A DNA stretch of 64,000 nt from a virus. Below, in pieces: positions 26,538 through 34,894 of this stretch (within the stretch, counting starts at the first letter, position 1; each line of letters opens with the position of its first letter). The notes under the pieces were generated by a model, which was not told where the DNA came from, made no database searches, and was given only the letters and a program-made list of their open reading frames with translations. The stretch lies in IMG/VR virus record IMGVR_UViG_3300017991_002192, positions 22,759 to 86,758 of that record; one strand, 5' to 3'. The translations under genes were made by a program, and so were the position numbers.

Positions 26538-28485
26538 CATTCCACTCCATGCCTCCGAAGGTGTACTCTGACAACTTGGACAAAGGCGGCCCCTCATCGA
26601 TGTCGAAGCCTTCAAGGTTATCGTTGCAGAGATCAAACTCGGATGGCGAGAAAATCGAAGCCGTTATCTCGGCATCCGAAGCATCGGCCAGCCGTATCTG
26701 CTCAGCCTGATACACGAGTGGGTTTTCGACCGGCGGCGCATCCACCAACATCTTGTTGTACTTCTGGCACCGCATCGTGCCATCTTCCAACTGACTCCGC
26801 GACACGCACGAGCTACAACGTGACATAGCCAAAACGGTAGGTAGTGCGTTCGCGCGGTGAATCAGAGCGCCTTCCTCACAGCCTTTTGTCCCGCTCGATG
26901 AAGCATAGGCAGCGGCATCCACATACACGCGCCCCGAAAGCCCTTCATGCTTCTTGCGGATCTGAGTCAGTTGCTTGCTGGCTGCCGAGAGCAACCGCGG
27001 AGAGAATTTCCCTCTGAGCAGATCGGTCAGACCCTTGCCTGCGAATCCTTCTGTCATCTGTCGCCTGGCCCACCGCATCATCTGTGTGACCTGACGGACA
27101 TTCTCACCCTCTGGCTCTGGGACTTGCTGAGAAGCCACACGCTTCTGTAGCTCCGCACCCTGACCCCGCATCGCCTCGAATGCTTCTTTCGCCGTCGCCA
27201 TTGGCGGCAGACGACCATCCCCTCTGTAGACCCCACTCTCCTTGCGTGCTGTAATGATACGCGCTGCTTTCTTGAGCATGGCGTCTGGATGTCCACCGGA
27301 CTCCAGGAGAGTACGCGCCTCACCTTCTGTGAGGAGACGAGCGTTGACCCATTGTCCAATCTTCGCCTGCACCTTCTTGCTCTGGTGCTTCGCGGCCAAT
27401 TTGGCCGGATCGACCACTTCACGCTTCGCTGGGCCAGTTTCCGCAAATGCCCGACGCGCCTCCTCTGGCGAAATCTCCGGCTCGGGCACCACATCCTTGG
27501 GGAATTGCTGCCGCGTCACCGGCACCACGTTCCGCTCGTGACGCAGGAATGCTTGTTGGAGCGCCAGGCGCTTGTCCATGACCGTAGCCATACGGTCCAG
27601 TCGCCCTGTCGCCTCCAGACGCGGCGCGTAGTGGGCGTATGCCTGATTCCAGTCAACCGCCGTAACCACTTTCAGGCCCAGCAGAGCATTGCAGGCGCAC
27701 TCCGAGCTGTTGCCGCCCTTGCACGCCGTGCATTGTCCGCACGCTATGAGATAGCGTGCGGTCTTGTAATTCTTCTTGATCTCCTTGGCCCACTTCCCCC
27801 GGAGCAGTCCAGGGAAAGCGCTTGGACGCAAGTACACATTCCCAACGAGCCCATGCTCATTCTCCAGAGCCTTCATGGGCTTCGCCAGCCGTGCTGCTTC
27901 ATGGCCGAGAGCTTGAACGACCTCTTCCTTGATCTGAGCAACCGAAACGCCGGAAGCGGACTTGCGCATTGCCGAAGCCAGAACACGCCGAAGGTCAGCA
28001 TCGGAAACCTTCGTTTCGGTTGGGGCTGCGTCACGATCGACTGCCTCGATCCGACGAATACCATCCGTTCTCTTGCCCCATGCTTCAACTAGCTCTGGGA
28101 TCACTCGATTGGTCGCCAAGCTCGGAAGCCGATTGGGATCTTGCTCAGCATCCTCTAACCAGGAGAAGTCCGTGACATCAGGTACCGAATCCGTATGGGC
28201 CTCATCCTCCTGATACTCCGGCTGCGGCAGACCGCTGTCGGCTACCAGATCCGTGCTGGTCAGATCGAACCCTTCTTCCTCCGTACGCTCGACTCCCTCG
28301 GGAATCGCGAGTTTATCGTCCGCATCAACGATGCCATCGGGCAGTCCGCCGAGACCATAGGCTTCGGGAAGCCTGGCGCCATCGACAACACCATCCCCAT
28401 ACTGCTCATCGAAGTCGTACCCCTCCAAGAGATAGTTGTATCCCATGGTGGGCGTGAGATCGTCACTTGGCATCTTGGAACCCAT
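26530..28485 (-). CDS. Hypothetical virion-region protein with cysteine clusters
   Basis: The start ATG at 28485 overlaps the upstream TAA as TAATG. The protein has 651 residues. The first 110 are acidic and disordered. Two cysteine-rich patches occur: A-C-G-Q-C-T-A-C ... E-C-A-C near residue 255 and C-S-S-C ... M-R-C-Q-K-Y-N-K near 580. Each is preceded by a V-Y-(L/V) beta segment, so the two halves look like a duplicated module that could bind zinc or iron-sulfur. The middle is helical and Lys/Arg-rich. I cannot name a family. Confidence 0.65.
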   Translation of the reverse strand: MGSKMPSDDLTPTMGYNYLLEGYDFDEQYGDGVVDGARLPEAYGLGGLPDGIVDADDKLAIPEGVERTEEEGFDLTSTDLVADSGLPQPEYQEDEAHTDSVPDVTDFSWLEDAEQDPNRLPSLATNRVIPELVEAWGKRTDGIRRIEAVDRDAAPTETKVSDADLRRVLASAMRKSASGVSVAQIKEEVVQALGHEAARLAKPMKALENEHGLVGNVYLRPSAFPGLLRGKWAKEIKKNYKTARYLIACGQCTACKGGNSSECACNALLGLKVVTAVDWNQAYAHYAPRLEATGRLDRMATVMDKRLALQQAFLRHERNVVPVTRQQFPKDVVPEPEISPEEARRAFAETGPAKREVVDPAKLAAKHQSKKVQAKIGQWVNARLLTEGEARTLLESGGHPDAMLKKAARIITARKESGVYRGDGRLPPMATAKEAFEAMRGQGAELQKRVASQQVPEPEGENVRQVTQMMRWARRQMTEGFAGKGLTDLLRGKFSPRLLSAASKQLTQIRKKHEGLSGRVYVDAAAYASSSGTKGCEEGALIHRANALPTVLAMSRCSSCVSRSQLEDGTMRCQKYNKMLVDAPPVENPLVYQAEQIRLADASDAEITASIFSPSEFDLCNDNLEGFDIDEGPPLSKLSEYTFGGMEWNDE

Positions 28486-29153
28486 TAGGCACCTTCCAAC
28501 CAACGGCTCGCTAGTCGGCTCGCGGTCTTGGCAACCCCTTCGTTGCCTTCCTCAAACTCTTCTTCGATCTGCTCCTCGGCCCACTCCTCGGGATCGCTGC
28601 GGATCTCCTCCACGTCCTCGATCATCTCCTGCACTTCACGTTTCTGCTCGGAGTCTTCTTGACGCGAGAGCACGGACCAGTGCGGAGCATTCACTTCGTC
28701 ATAGAGCGTGTCCGACAGAGCCGACAAGGACTCGACACAATTCATAAACTGCCGTCTCATGTCCGAGATCTTCTGGATGAATCCCTTGCCACCCAGACTT
28801 CCGTCCGGGCTCACACGCGCCGACTTGGTTTTGGCAAACACGTTGTAGGCCGAGAGAACATGCCCCAATCCAGCCAGCGTCGAGCGTAGCGCCCGCGCCA
28901 GAGGCTTGAGGTTCTTGGGCGAATAGTTGAAATCCCCTATGACACGCTCGGATGGCCCAACATCAGCATAGGCCCACTGATTCTCGTCTCCGCCGCGATC
29001 CTTCCTGAAGATGACCTCTCCAGCCGTCTTGATGCGGCCTCCCGTCTCCTGGCTCGCGATCCGGTCCATTGACGCCAACAGGCTTTCTGCCCGTGAATAC
29101 AAGCACCTAGCCTGGTAAATGGCTGCTACACGCTGTGGGTCGGGCTGAGTCAT
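28485..29153 (-). CDS. Hypothetical virion-region protein with R-V-A-A-I-Y tag
   Basis: The 222-residue protein starts M-T-Q-P-D-P-Q-R-V-A-A-I-Y-Q-A-R, one of the R-V-A-x-x-Y motifs found before domains in the giant head proteins. The centre is helical, with I-S-D-M-R-R-Q-F-M-N-C-V. The tail is strongly acidic (about 170-210) and ends A-S-R-L-A-S-R-W-L-E-G-A. It resembles a small internal virion protein. Function unknown. Confidence 0.62.
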   Translation of the reverse strand: MTQPDPQRVAAIYQARCLYSRAESLLASMDRIASQETGGRIKTAGEVIFRKDRGGDENQWAYADVGPSERVIGDFNYSPKNLKPLARALRSTLAGLGHVLSAYNVFAKTKSARVSPDGSLGGKGFIQKISDMRRQFMNCVESLSALSDTLYDEVNAPHWSVLSRQEDSEQKREVQEMIEDVEEIRSDPEEWAEEQIEEEFEEGNEGVAKTASRLASRWLEGA

Positions 29154-29174
29154 GGGGGTCCGTAGGGGGTTTTT

Positions 29175-29184
29175 CTATAGGAGG
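29175..29184 (-). promoter_or_regulatory. CCTCCTATAG element upstream of 28485-29153
   Basis: The minus strand reads CCTCCTATAG about 22 bases before the ATG at 29153, followed by AAAAACCCCC. The core CTATAG recurs in other gaps of this window (see 44881, 63661 and the variants at 50753 and 56747). It may be a promoter element. Evidence is only the recurrence. Confidence 0.3.
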
Positions 29185-29189
29185 ATTCG

Positions 29190-29522
29190 CTACTTACAGC
29201 CTAGTAGTGCCACTTCGACGCGGGATCGCTCCACTCGCCTTTGCCCTTGTAGCCCTGGCGCAACACCCCAGCCGCCATACCCGGTCTTGAAGCCTCCCAG
29301 GCCCTTGATCACCTTTTCCACCTTCCGCTTCTGGTTCTCGTTCGCGACCTCGATCTCCCAATCCGTCCCGCGACCGCTCACCTCCCCCGGAAGATTGTGT
29401 TTCTTGATCAGAGCCTTGACCTGGCGAAGCGTCAGCTTGGCGGCCAATACATCAAGCAACGCTTCCCGAAGCATGCCGGGATTCTCGTGTGCAAGGCGGA
29501 TGAGATTCTTGCGAAGCGTCAT
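29190..29522 (-). CDS. Small tagged virion-region protein
   Basis: The 110-residue protein begins M-T-L-R-K-N-L-I-R-L-A-H-E-N-P-G-M-L-R-E-A, the same lead as 26223-26537. A short basic domain follows (L-R-Q-V-K-A-L-I-K-K-H-N-L-P) with two beta segments (W-E-I-E-V-A and the G-G-F-K-T-G-Y-G-G-W-G region). No catalytic motif. It reads like a small DNA-binding or structural protein, but the function cannot be assigned. Confidence 0.65.
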   Translation of the reverse strand: MTLRKNLIRLAHENPGMLREALLDVLAAKLTLRQVKALIKKHNLPGEVSGRGTDWEIEVANENQKRKVEKVIKGLGGFKTGYGGWGVAPGLQGQRRVERSRVEVALLGCK

Positions 29523-29525
29523 GGC

Positions 29526-30089
29526 CTAGCCTTTCAAGGGCTCTCCCGTGTCATCAAACAAACGGCTGATCACATACTCGCCGTCCTTCTCCTCAAAGCT
29601 CCACAGGTCCTTCGTGCTCTTGTGGACTAACTCACTTGTCTTGTCGTCCGAGCTAATGAAGGTTCCGTGCAAGTCACCAAGGCTGGCGAAGCGCATGGTG
29701 GGAGGGTTTGCGTCCTCGGAGGTTCCTGGCCGAAGGTGGTAGCGAGAGACGGGCATGAAGTACCCGTCATCCCATCTCACGAACACATTGTCTCCCAGGC
29801 TCGTGCAGTCACCCTCTGCCGTCCGCACCATGATAACCGATCCCTCGACGCCCTCATCAGGGATGTAGTCATAGTGAAGAACCGAACCAATGTTTGCCAC
29901 GAAAGCAACGCGCGTACCCGCAACCGCCGGAACCGCCAACGCATTCTTCTCACGCTCACGATCAGTCAGGCTCCGAACCGCAACAAACTGACCCCCATCC
30001 AACTTTTTGCCCTGGATGTGGGAGTCCATCACATCGGTGTCGGGGCCCAGCGTAATGCTGGCATAGGGATCGAAGGGGTCACCACTCAT
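29526..30089 (-). CDS. Hypothetical virion-region protein
   Basis: The 187-residue protein starts at ATG 30089 and ends four bases before the next start. It is acidic and beta-rich, with G-T-R-V-A-F-V-A-N-I-G and V-F-V-R-W-D-D-G-Y-F-M-P-V-S-R-Y-H-L-R, the latter resembling an SH3-like barrel strand pair. No cysteine cluster or signal peptide. It lies directly downstream of the beta-helix tail-type gene in the same transcription unit. Function unknown. Confidence 0.6.
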   Translation of the reverse strand: MSGDPFDPYASITLGPDTDVMDSHIQGKKLDGGQFVAVRSLTDREREKNALAVPAVAGTRVAFVANIGSVLHYDYIPDEGVEGSVIMVRTAEGDCTSLGDNVFVRWDDGYFMPVSRYHLRPGTSEDANPPTMRFASLGDLHGTFISSDDKTSELVHKSTKDLWSFEEKDGEYVISRLFDDTGEPLKG

Positions 30090-30092
30090 TGA

Positions 30093-31721
30093 TTACCTCG
30101 TTACCGTGAAACCGACCGTGGTCGTCTGTGGTGCGCCGAACGTCACCGTGAAACTGGCTGCCGATCGAGAAGTCACAACCGGAATGTCCGCAACCGCCCC
30201 AGGCAAGATGGCCGAATCGAGATGCACGGTGTAGGCTGCATCTGGCTGGGGAACCGGGAACGTGAATGTCGCTGCTGGTGCAGCGGCGAATGCGAGCGAC
30301 CCAACCGAGAGAGTCTCCGCTACGGTGGAAGTCCCGTCTCCAGTCAGGGTGCCGCGTGTGCAATTCGTCAGTGTAGCCGCCGAGGAACCCGTCACATCCA
30401 GAGCACCCAGAGACGAGTTTTGCGCCGTGAGAGCGCCTCCCCCACCCACCGTCGTGGAAGTGCTCACGTCCGAATTGGCAATCAAAGCCGTCCCGCCAGA
30501 CAACGTAAACGCTGCGCTTAGCCGAGACGAGCGAACATCTAGGCTCCCGACCACCCCAACAAACGTTGCCGTGACCGCCGTCGAAACCGTCATGTCGCGC
30601 AACGTGTAGGTGGATGTCGCGATGGACGGCAACGTGCCGCCTGAATCGTAACGAAGGTCGATTCGAGAAACGTTGCCGAGTCCGACAACCTCAAACCGAG
30701 CACACTCGTGACAGATCAACGTAGCTCCGGTGCTCGATCCGGCGCAGTCGCCGCCCTGCACGTAGATGTTGTTGATCGACGCCAGGTTCATGTACTGGCC
30801 CGTCACTCCGGCCGGAACGAAGTCGCAGTTGAGAAACGCGATATGATCGTTCGCAACCGTAGAACCGGCAGCCGAATCTACCCCACCAGCCAGCGTGGCT
30901 CCCGAAAGCACAAAAGTTGCCGGCACAGAAGTTGCCATCGTAATCGCATTTCCAGCCAACCCAGGTACCTGCGCTCGAAGCGTGATCACCGGACCGCTGG
31001 AAAATGCCTTAACCGTCGTGTCAAGCGGCGTGTTGATTGGATCGTTGATTGCCGTCGTGAGATTCGTGGCCGTGTCGATGAACGTGGCTCCAAGCAGAAA
31101 TTCTCCCGCTACCGGAACACCGGACGCAATCGCCGTGAGCGTGATCCCGGCAATGGAAACCGTGTCTCCCGCAAGCGTCACATCGGATACCGTGATCGTG
31201 CCTGTCGCGTAGAGCGCAGAAGTCACCGTGACACAAGCGCTCGACACGTCGGTGTTCTCGAAGCGCACGCCTTCAAAGGTCACACGCCGAGGCACCGAGA
31301 AAGGTCCCTCCAAGATAGTGAGCGTATCGTTCGCAGTGGCGTTCCGAACGATGACGTTTCCGAGTCCCCGGACCTGGACGCCGTCACGATCAGCGTAAAC
31401 ATCCTCGATGTAGACCCCCGGCATTAGAAGAATGAGCCAGGGATTCGAGGCGCTCGCTGACGTGGGAACCGCCGCAAAGGCTGCCTGAAGGGTCGTGATC
31501 GGGTTGTTGTCCGCGTCCTTGCTCACGCCATCGCCAGAGCCGCAAACGATCACACCATCGACACCCTGCAAACCGATGATTTCGGCCAGCTTGCGAGCGC
31601 TTACAACAGCATCCGAAAAGAGAAGCTCTCCGGTTGTCGCGTCCGACTCGATTAGCCGAACACCAACGCCACTATCGCCGACGATTTCCAGAGCATCGAG
31701 TTTGAGCGGGGGCTGTGCCAT
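30093..31721 (-). CDS. Beta-helix tail-spike or fibre-like protein
   Basis: This 542-residue protein is rich in Thr, Ser, Val, Gly and Ala. Residues 75-120 contain T-L-Q-A-A-F-A-A-V-P and L-I-L-L-M-P-G-V-Y-I-E-D-V, the opening coil of right-handed parallel beta-helix (pectate-lyase-like) proteins. Repeating short strands follow to about 470. The last 70 residues form a separate beta domain also seen at the end of 32792-33220 (F-T-F-P-V-P-Q-P-D-A-A-Y-T-V / V-T-F-A-T-P-L-S-N-T-S-Y-R-V). Such proteins usually contact the host surface. A virion attachment role is likely; enzymatic activity cannot be judged. Confidence 0.7.
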   Translation of the reverse strand: MAQPPLKLDALEIVGDSGVGVRLIESDATTGELLFSDAVVSARKLAEIIGLQGVDGVIVCGSGDGVSKDADNNPITTLQAAFAAVPTSASASNPWLILLMPGVYIEDVYADRDGVQVRGLGNVIVRNATANDTLTILEGPFSVPRRVTFEGVRFENTDVSSACVTVTSALYATGTITVSDVTLAGDTVSIAGITLTAIASGVPVAGEFLLGATFIDTATNLTTAINDPINTPLDTTVKAFSSGPVITLRAQVPGLAGNAITMATSVPATFVLSGATLAGGVDSAAGSTVANDHIAFLNCDFVPAGVTGQYMNLASINNIYVQGGDCAGSSTGATLICHECARFEVVGLGNVSRIDLRYDSGGTLPSIATSTYTLRDMTVSTAVTATFVGVVGSLDVRSSRLSAAFTLSGGTALIANSDVSTSTTVGGGGALTAQNSSLGALDVTGSSAATLTNCTRGTLTGDGTSTVAETLSVGSLAFAAAPAATFTFPVPQPDAAYTVHLDSAILPGAVADIPVVTSRSAASFTVTFGAPQTTTVGFTVTR

Positions 31722-31730
31722 GAGTTGCTC

Positions 31731-32783
31731 CTAGAGGATCTCCCGCGTCATGGCGTTGCGCCCCTTCGTGGTGATCTTCATCGCCCCAGCCCGGTTGGCT
31801 TTGATCATCCCCTTCTTGGCGAGCGACTGGAGAAGGGGGTTAGCCCGAAAGTCGTAGGGGCCAAGGTTATTGCGTTCGAAGTAGCGGACCCGGTGACCGC
31901 CCTTGATCCCGCCGATGATGTTGAGAGCCTTCTGCTCATCGGGAGGAAGTTTGTCCTCATCCCCAGACGGAAGAATGGCCGACAGGTTGGATGGGTTGAC
32001 TTTGATGCGGGCAAAGGAGCCACGACCACCCGATTCGCCAACAACCACAGCTCCGTTGGCCGGGATGGGGTAGTTGCGCCGATCCAGATCAACCTGCTTG
32101 CGCTCGAAGGGGTTGGGGCCGCCCCACGAGCCCATCTCCGTTTTCATCTGACCCGTCTGCATGTTGACGACGATGACGTAGCCGCGCTGTCCCGAAGCAC
32201 TGGCCGACCCTTCGCTCGGACTGTAGGTCGTGTCCGGCTCGACTCGAATGTCCTTGCGCCGGTATCCCACGGACTTGAGAGCCCGCTGAAGCACCGGAGG
32301 CAACTCGCGAAGCTCCACCCAAAAGTCCTTGGCCGTCCGCAACACTCCCGGCTCTGTCTCCAAAATGAGTTTGTAGGGATGTTCCGAGTAGTATTTCTGG
32401 AACCTCTCGCGATGCGTGTCCCACCCCACCCCCGGACGACCGAAGGGATCTAGACCAGGGCTTGGGGACAACATTCGAATCATGACAACTGGATACTTCG
32501 ATACCGCGCGGTCTAGCTCCTTGCGGACGAGCCTCGTTAGGTGTTGACGACCTTTCGTAGCTCCAATCTCAGCGTCCATGTAGATCCCAAGGATAACCTC
32601 TCGTTTCCCGTTCAAAGTCGGCTTGTCCGAAATCACCTTGACGCTATCGACACCCTGTAGCTTCTCAATCTGCTTGGAAAGACTACCCAGAGCGCCCGCA
32701 TCCTTCTCGATCAAAGGCAACAGATAGGACCGCAGATCCTCCCGTTGATAAGCCAGCTTCAAGACTCTCTTGCGTAGCGACAT
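31731..32783 (-). CDS. Tagged virion-region protein, unknown function
   Basis: The 350-residue protein begins M-S-L-R-K-R-V-L-K-L-A-Y-Q-R and L-R-S-Y-L-L-P-L-I-E, the tag family of 23168-23905. Residues 45-110 alternate strands and helices (V-K-V-I-S-D-K-P and V-I-L-G-I-Y-M-D-A-E). A Ser/Gly linker lies around 195-205. The C-terminal 60 residues (L-L-Q-S-L-A-K-K-G-M-I-K ... T-T-K-G-R) resemble a winged-helix fold, which may bind DNA. Assignment beyond this is not possible. Confidence 0.63.
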   Translation of the reverse strand: MSLRKRVLKLAYQREDLRSYLLPLIEKDAGALGSLSKQIEKLQGVDSVKVISDKPTLNGKREVILGIYMDAEIGATKGRQHLTRLVRKELDRAVSKYPVVMIRMLSPSPGLDPFGRPGVGWDTHRERFQKYYSEHPYKLILETEPGVLRTAKDFWVELRELPPVLQRALKSVGYRRKDIRVEPDTTYSPSEGSASASGQRGYVIVVNMQTGQMKTEMGSWGGPNPFERKQVDLDRRNYPIPANGAVVVGESGGRGSFARIKVNPSNLSAILPSGDEDKLPPDEQKALNIIGGIKGGHRVRYFERNNLGPYDFRANPLLQSLAKKGMIKANRAGAMKITTKGRNAMTREIL

Positions 32784-32791
32784 GAGTCCTC

Positions 32792-33220
32792 CTACACGAA
32801 CAGATCGAAGCCCACGAACCCCGTAAACGAGATGCTCGCGTTGATGGTGAAGCCGGTGAGAGTTTTGTTTGTCGTCCAGAAGTACACCGGGTCTTGTTGA
32901 GCAATCTGGACGCGATAGCTCGTGTTGGAAAGGGGTGTCGCGAACGTCACCGTTTGACTCGTATCGTTCGTGAACGTCAGAATGCCATTGATCGCACTTG
33001 TGGTAGCCAAGATATTCTCCACCTGGCCGATGGCCGTCTGCTGATCATCGAGAACGAATTGCGGAATCTGTGTGTTGGAATCGCAGAGAGGACCGTAGGG
33101 CGAGAGGATGTCTCGAATCCCAAGCACACCATTCATGTTCTGGACGATGGTGTAGTACCACGACTGTCCGCCGCTCTCCGAGCGGTACGTGAACGCTGAC
33201 TCGATCAGTGAGAGGGTCAT
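32792..33220 (-). CDS. Small structural protein with beta domain shared with the beta-helix protein
   Basis: The 142-residue protein starts at ATG 33220, overlapping the upstream stop as ATGA. The N-terminal half is helical (Q-T-A-I-G-Q-V-E-N-I-L-A-T-T). The C-terminal half is a beta domain with Q-T-V-T-F-A-T-P-L-S-N-T-S-Y-R-V and F-T-I-N-A-S-I-S-F-T-G-F-V-G-F-D, matching the end of the 542-aa beta-helix protein. It probably belongs to the tail or receptor-binding apparatus. Confidence 0.6.
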   Translation of the reverse strand: MTLSLIESAFTYRSESGGQSWYYTIVQNMNGVLGIRDILSPYGPLCDSNTQIPQFVLDDQQTAIGQVENILATTSAINGILTFTNDTSQTVTFATPLSNTSYRVQIAQQDPVYFWTTNKTLTGFTINASISFTGFVGFDLFV

Positions 33221-33543
33221 CGATCACCATCTCGGGTCCAAATCCACGACGTATCCATCCCCTTCTTCTCAAAGAAGGTCTTGAGCGACATGATCGCCTT
33301 CCAGTCTGACGACCATACTGTGAAACCGCCGACCTCTTCCTTCACCCCCAAATCGGGAAGCTGGTCCACACCCGCGAGCTTGAAACGACCATCCCGAAAG
33401 CTCCGCAACAAACTCACATAAGGCGCCGAATCCTGGTTGTGGTAAACCCGGAATCGATACTCTGGTTTGGCACGTTTCAGCAGCCAATCACGGGCCACCT
33501 TCTTAGCCATGATGATCCGCCGCTCAGATGGTTTCTTTTCCAT
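33217..33543 (-). CDS. Small virion-region protein with K-V-A-R-D-W-L motif
   Basis: The 108-residue protein runs from ATG 33543; a second ATG at 33510 would remove 11 residues. M-A-K-K-V-A-R-D-W-L-L-K-R resembles the R-V-A-x-x-Y-L motif of the giant head proteins. The rest is a compact alpha/beta domain rich in Lys and Trp. It is the first gene after the hairpin at 33620-33656, so it may start the virion transcription unit. Unknown function. Confidence 0.58.
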   Translation of the reverse strand: MEKKPSERRIIMAKKVARDWLLKRAKPEYRFRVYHNQDSAPYVSLLRSFRDGRFKLAGVDQLPDLGVKEEVGGFTVWSSDWKAIMSLKTFFEKKGMDTSWIWTRDGDR

Positions 33544-33619
33544 GAGGTAGAGGAGTCCTACTCAAATGGGACGGATAGGCGGAGTACCGGCCCAGGAGCC
33601 CCTGAAAGGCCCAGAAACG

Positions 33620-33656
33620 CAGAAACCGGACCCTGGAGCCCAGAGCCCGGTTTCTG
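33620..33656 (-). terminator. Strong hairpin between the lipoprotein gene and the virion genes
   Basis: A perfect 10-base inverted repeat (plus strand CAGAAACCGG at 33620-33629 and CCGGTTTCTG at 33647-33656) encloses a 17-base loop that can pair further (CTGG/CCAG). It begins 17 bases after the lipoprotein stop. There is no long T-run after it on the minus strand, so it is a terminator-like or processing hairpin rather than a textbook intrinsic terminator. Confidence 0.5.
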
Positions 33657-33672
33657 GCTGCCGTGGGCGGAA

Positions 33673-34242
33673 CTAGCGTCTACACTCGTCAAACGTGATC
33701 TCGACAGCCGGGACCGAGATCATGCTACCGGGCTCGGCGACCTGATCGGTGATGGGCTTGATCAACCCCCGAATGTACGCAATGGCCCCCAGCGCGGCGA
33801 CCCCCTTCTTGCAGTCGTGCTGCTTGAGTTTCTTGGCGTAAAACTCGCCGGTCATGAGAGCTATGCCGGAGACGCCCTCGATGAGCGGAACCAGATCTTC
33901 GTGTCCCTGCGGCGTGTCGCCCTTGATCGCCAGGCACTCTTCAAGGTCTAGCTCCATCGCAGGAAGAACGATCTTGTCCTGCATCTTCCCCGACAGCACA
34001 TCCTGCGCCGAACCGAACCCCGAGATCAGAACCTCCGTTGCCACGCACCCGCCGAAATTCTTCTTCTCGATGAATTCGTTGCGTCCGATCATGGCGGCGG
34101 TCTTGCCACCGTCCAGGGCGATGAGAATGAGCGGGTAGTAGTCCTCGGGACTAGCGGTTTGCTTCTTGACCTTGCAGCCCGTGGACCCAGCCATGAGCCC
34201 AATAAGAGCAACCACCGACATGAATTTTGCGAATCGAGACAT
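33673..34242 (-). CDS. Predicted lipoprotein
   Basis: I choose ATG 34242 because AGGAG lies 7 to 8 bases before it; the longer frame to 34269 would spoil the signal peptide. The 189-residue protein starts M-S-R-F-A-K-F, followed by a hydrophobic stretch (V-V-A-L-I-G-L-M-A-G) and the lipobox G-S-T-G-C, so signal peptidase II should cleave before Cys26 or so and lipidate it. The mature part is globular, with three further cysteines. It could alter the host envelope, for example superinfection exclusion or lysis, but no family is recognised. Confidence 0.7.
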   Translation of the reverse strand: MSRFAKFMSVVALIGLMAGSTGCKVKKQTASPEDYYPLILIALDGGKTAAMIGRNEFIEKKNFGGCVATEVLISGFGSAQDVLSGKMQDKIVLPAMELDLEECLAIKGDTPQGHEDLVPLIEGVSGIALMTGEFYAKKLKQHDCKKGVAALGAIAYIRGLIKPITDQVAEPGSMISVPAVEITFDECRR

Positions 34243-34282
34243 GACCTTCTCCTGTGCTTGACGTGTCATAGGCGGACTATCG

Positions 34283-34894
34283 CTAGTCCACGACGTGCGT
34301 TACTCGGGCATCCCAAGCGTTGCGTTGTACTTCGCGAAGAATGTTGAGGTTTCTGCTGATGGCATCGAAGACCTGAGCGTAGGTCTCCATCTCCTCATTG
34401 TTCTGCATCTTCTGCGTGGCTCGCATGAACCGATGTCGCACGAGACCTTGCGTGACGCCCAGACGCTTTGCGACCTCGCTCTGACACGTGGTCTTGTACA
34501 TGAGCACCATGATCTCAACATCCTTCGGATCAGCCAAGAAGCCACGCATTGCTTCCTCGATCTCCTCCGCCGTCACATCAGGCAACGAGAGCATAAACTG
34601 AATGCGTAGGGTTGCTCGTTGCAGTCGGTAGCAGACAGTCGGCTGACTGACCTTGAAGATGTTTGCAATGTCTGTTTGTTTCAGGTGACGAAAGAAGTAC
34701 AACTCCACGAAGTCAGCTTCACGCGGTGGGAGATCCTCGATGATCTCCCGAATGCGCTCCAGGTTTCGTTGCGCCTCTTCGGAAGGCTCATCGTTGACCG
34801 TTGACTCGATGAAGTCCATCAAGTCGTCAACCGAGTACCGAGCCTCTAACTCGGCAGGATCAACTGACCGGCAATCCGTCCATCGCGTCGCCAT
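34283..34894 (-). CDS. Sigma-region-4-like transcription regulator with two helix-turn-helix units
   Basis: ATG 34894 overlaps the stop of the NusG-like gene (TGATG). The protein has 203 residues. Residues 50-98 (E-D-L-P-P-R-E-A-D-F-V-E-L-Y and L-K-Q-T-D-I-A-N-I-F-K-V-S-Q-P-T-V) match sigma-70 region 4. Residues 125-165 (C-Q-S-E-V-A-K-R-L-G-V-T-Q-G-L-V) form a second similar helix-turn-helix. Regions 2 and 3 are missing, so it is not a full sigma factor. It could redirect host RNA polymerase to phage promoters. It lies at the boundary between replication and virion genes, where a late-transcription switch would make sense. Confidence 0.72.
   Translation of the reverse strand: MATRWTDCRSVDPAELEARYSVDDLMDFIESTVNDEPSEEAQRNLERIREIIEDLPPREADFVELYFFRHLKQTDIANIFKVSQPTVCYRLQRATLRIQFMLSLPDVTAEEIEEAMRGFLADPKDVEIMVLMYKTTCQSEVAKRLGVTQGLVRHRFMRATQKMQNNEEMETYAQVFDAISRNLNILREVQRNAWDARVTHVVD

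Noticed and set aside
33544-33672. tRNA or structured RNA in the gap before the virion genes
   Set aside because: Only one hairpin is present; no cloverleaf or conserved tRNA arms could be drawn, here or in the other gaps.
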